In this document: positions 33,156-34,367 of the stretch, piece after piece | Position numbering within the stretch: the first letter of the stretch is position 1 | Layout: each line of letters starts with the position of its first letter | Source: CAWFGW01 sp963815495 | Lineage (GTDB): Bacteria; Bacteroidota; Bacteroidia; Cytophagales; JAAEPT01 | Assembly (NCBI GenBank): GCA_963815495.1 | Contig: CAWFGW010000019.1 | Span: 1 to 34,367 of the forward strand | DNA length: 34,367 nt | Reading direction: 5' to 3' | Position numbers and translations under genes: made by a program | Notes under the pieces: generated by a model | What the model was told of the DNA's origin: nothing | Seen by the model: only the letters and a program-made list of their open reading frames with translations | Database searches by the model: none

Positions 33156-34256
33156 CTATTTCAATTCATCGAGCCATCTTATCTCTTTGTCAGTTAACTC
33201 GTTTACATTGGCAGTGTAATCTTTATTTGGTACATACCAGTCTAGAGACTCGTAATATTTTTGAATCAATTCAGTTTTAAATATATAGCCTCTTCTTGCA
33301 AAAGGGTAGTTTCTAAGGATTTTAAATGATTCTTCATCCGCTGTAGAAGTCATAAATCGGAAGTTGTTTAGATCATAGTCAAGCAATTGATTTTGATAGT
33401 TGAATACTTTTATGTCATAAGTCGAATAGTCCAATTTAGAATAAATGTGTAATTCTCCATTTGGTTTGAAGTTTAACTTTTTGAATATGATTGGTTTTTC
33501 ATTTGTGAAAACTCGCATTGGCTTTGTATTAATCTCTTTATATGGGAAACCAGTTCCATCCATTAGCTTATTAGCTTGACTCCATCCGCCAAATCCAGTA
33601 AAAAAACTTCGGTTGATATTATAATCACAATAATCGCCAAGGTCGATTATTAAGGTGAAATCATCAATTTGTTTATTTGCCCAACGATTAGCAGCCGTGA
33701 GTATATAATCAATGCTATAATGGGTTTCTACTGAGCCTGCAAGTTTGAATATATATTCGTGTTTAATCTTATTAAGTCCTTTTTTAAAAGTAGCGTTGAA
33801 ATAATTGACGTAATAAAAGTTGGGATAATTTTCGTCAAAATTTTCATCTACAATATCATCTATTGATTTTGATTTAATTATTTCATTTTTCACATAATTA
33901 CTATCCATTACAAGTGCTGTTTTGTATGTTAGGTAACTACCATTCATGAGCACGGTGAAATCTTTAATGTATGGGTGTTTTCCATCTTTTGGATATCCAT
34001 TGACATCACCACTAGGGGAAGGAGCTTCAAACCCAACTATTATTTCTTTTTGGTCTGTTGGATTTATGAAGTCATAATCAACAATGATTTTTACTTCGTT
34101 TTCATTAATCCGTATTATTTGTAATATTTCCTTTTTTACTGAAATGTCAGTTTCATTAATAGGTATTAAATGATTTCCAGAAGTGTAGTATGAACCGTCA
34201 TTAGCAAAGAGGTTAAATGTTAATAAGATGATGAATATAAAAAGTACTTTTTTCAT
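33156..34256 (-). CDS. Exported protein with DUF4424-like region and YARHG domain
   Basis: 366 residues from the ATG at 34256 (an upstream non-ATG start would add 12). Signal peptide MKKVLFIFIILLTFNLFAND. The N-terminal half starts NDGSYYTSGNHLIPINETDI and continues VDYDFINPTDQKEIIVGFEA, which follows DUF4424-like proteins. The C-terminal 60 residues (ILRNYPFARRGYIFKTELIQ, then KYYESLDWYVPNKDYT) are a YARHG domain, named for its Y-A-R-H-G motif, here FARRG. The domain is extracellular; its function is not established. No neighbours on this strand suggest a partner. The palindrome at 34286-34303 lies 30 nt upstream of the start. Confidence 0.78.
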   Translation of the reverse strand: MKKVLFIFIILLTFNLFANDGSYYTSGNHLIPINETDISVKKEILQIIRINENEVKIIVDYDFINPTDQKEIIVGFEAPSPSGDVNGYPKDGKHPYIKDFTVLMNGSYLTYKTALVMDSNYVKNEIIKSKSIDDIVDENFDENYPNFYYVNYFNATFKKGLNKIKHEYIFKLAGSVETHYSIDYILTAANRWANKQIDDFTLIIDLGDYCDYNINRSFFTGFGGWSQANKLMDGTGFPYKEINTKPMRVFTNEKPIIFKKLNFKPNGELHIYSKLDYSTYDIKVFNYQNQLLDYDLNNFRFMTSTADEESFKILRNYPFARRGYIFKTELIQKYYESLDWYVPNKDYTANVNELTDKEIRWLDELK

Positions 34257-34285
34257 TTTTTTTCGGTTACACACAACAATTGTGT

Positions 34286-34303
34286 AAACCACATATGTGG
34301 TTT
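34286..34303. promoter_or_regulatory. 18-bp perfect palindrome upstream of the YARHG gene
   Basis: AAACCACAT / ATGTGGTTT is an exact inverted repeat with no spacer, 30 nt before the minus-strand ATG. ACACAACAATTGTGT (34271-34285) next to it is a second, imperfect inverted repeat. The layout fits an operator for a dimeric regulator, or a leader hairpin. Confidence 0.45.
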
Positions 34304-34367
34304 ATTCCTTTATATATTTATGCTCTCTAAAGTAACACAAATCTTGATTTAAAACCTGATAATACAG

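Noticed and set aside
1..34367. CRISPR arrays, tRNA/rRNA genes, prophage or insertion sequences
   Set aside because: No regularly spaced repeats, no transposase or integrase motifs and no recognisable tRNA or rRNA sequence were found on either strand by reading.

Overview
The window looks like a chromosomal segment of a Bacteroidota bacterium, most likely a marine or gliding Cytophagales-type organism. It is AT-rich and uses the Bacteroidota promoter -7 box TAnnTTTG, in three places with TTG/TTTG exactly 19 nt upstream. It has secreted proteins with type IX secretion (T9SS) C-terminal signals, a short histone H1-like protein, a serine-palmitoyltransferase-type enzyme and a ligA - small protein - dapA gene order. 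These lineage calls rest on family knowledge; I could not run a phylogeny.

Layout. 1-1.9 kb: two interrupted lipoprotein genes, the first a thiol-activated cytolysin (CDC-like) homologue with at least six frame changes. 1.9-6.6 kb: Ppx/GppA phosphatase, M42 aminopeptidase, a frameshifted TPR protein and a frameshifted class I aminotransferase. 6.7-11.5 kb: small proteins (a membrane protein, an IscA-like protein, a STAS/SpoIIAA-like protein), ppnP and thyA sharing a palindromic terminator, and the overlapping polyamine pair aguB-aguA. 11.6-14.2 kb: a CHASE2 membrane sensor without an output domain, coupled to a secreted FecR-like protein, then a 48-residue lipoprotein. 14.4-18.9 kb: lipid kinase, class IV aminotransferase, gpsA, maf and a TPR protein. 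19.1-25.3 kb: serine palmitoyltransferase-like enzyme, H1-like protein, ligA-DUF-dapA operon, tsaC and a flavodoxin-like protein. 25.6-30.7 kb: two T9SS cargo proteins, a GH16 glucanase and an 897-residue FN3/RCC1 protein. 31-34.3 kb: a calcium-motif lipoprotein, a frameshifted CNNM/CBS transporter-like gene and a YARHG-domain protein.

How it fits together. Most of the middle is housekeeping: thymidylate, lysine/DAP, polyamine, glycerolipid and tRNA modification, and DNA ligation. The accessory content is surface-directed: lipoproteins, T9SS cargo, CHASE2-FecR and the broken cytolysin homologue. Two points deserve attention. First, an RCC1-type seven-bladed propeller appears to be spliced into the middle of an FN3 domain. 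Second, single-base indels, mostly in homopolymers, cluster in the first 6.6 kb and recur at 32.1 kb, so several 'pseudogenes' may be sequencing or assembly errors. I found no tRNA, rRNA, CRISPR array or intact mobile element.
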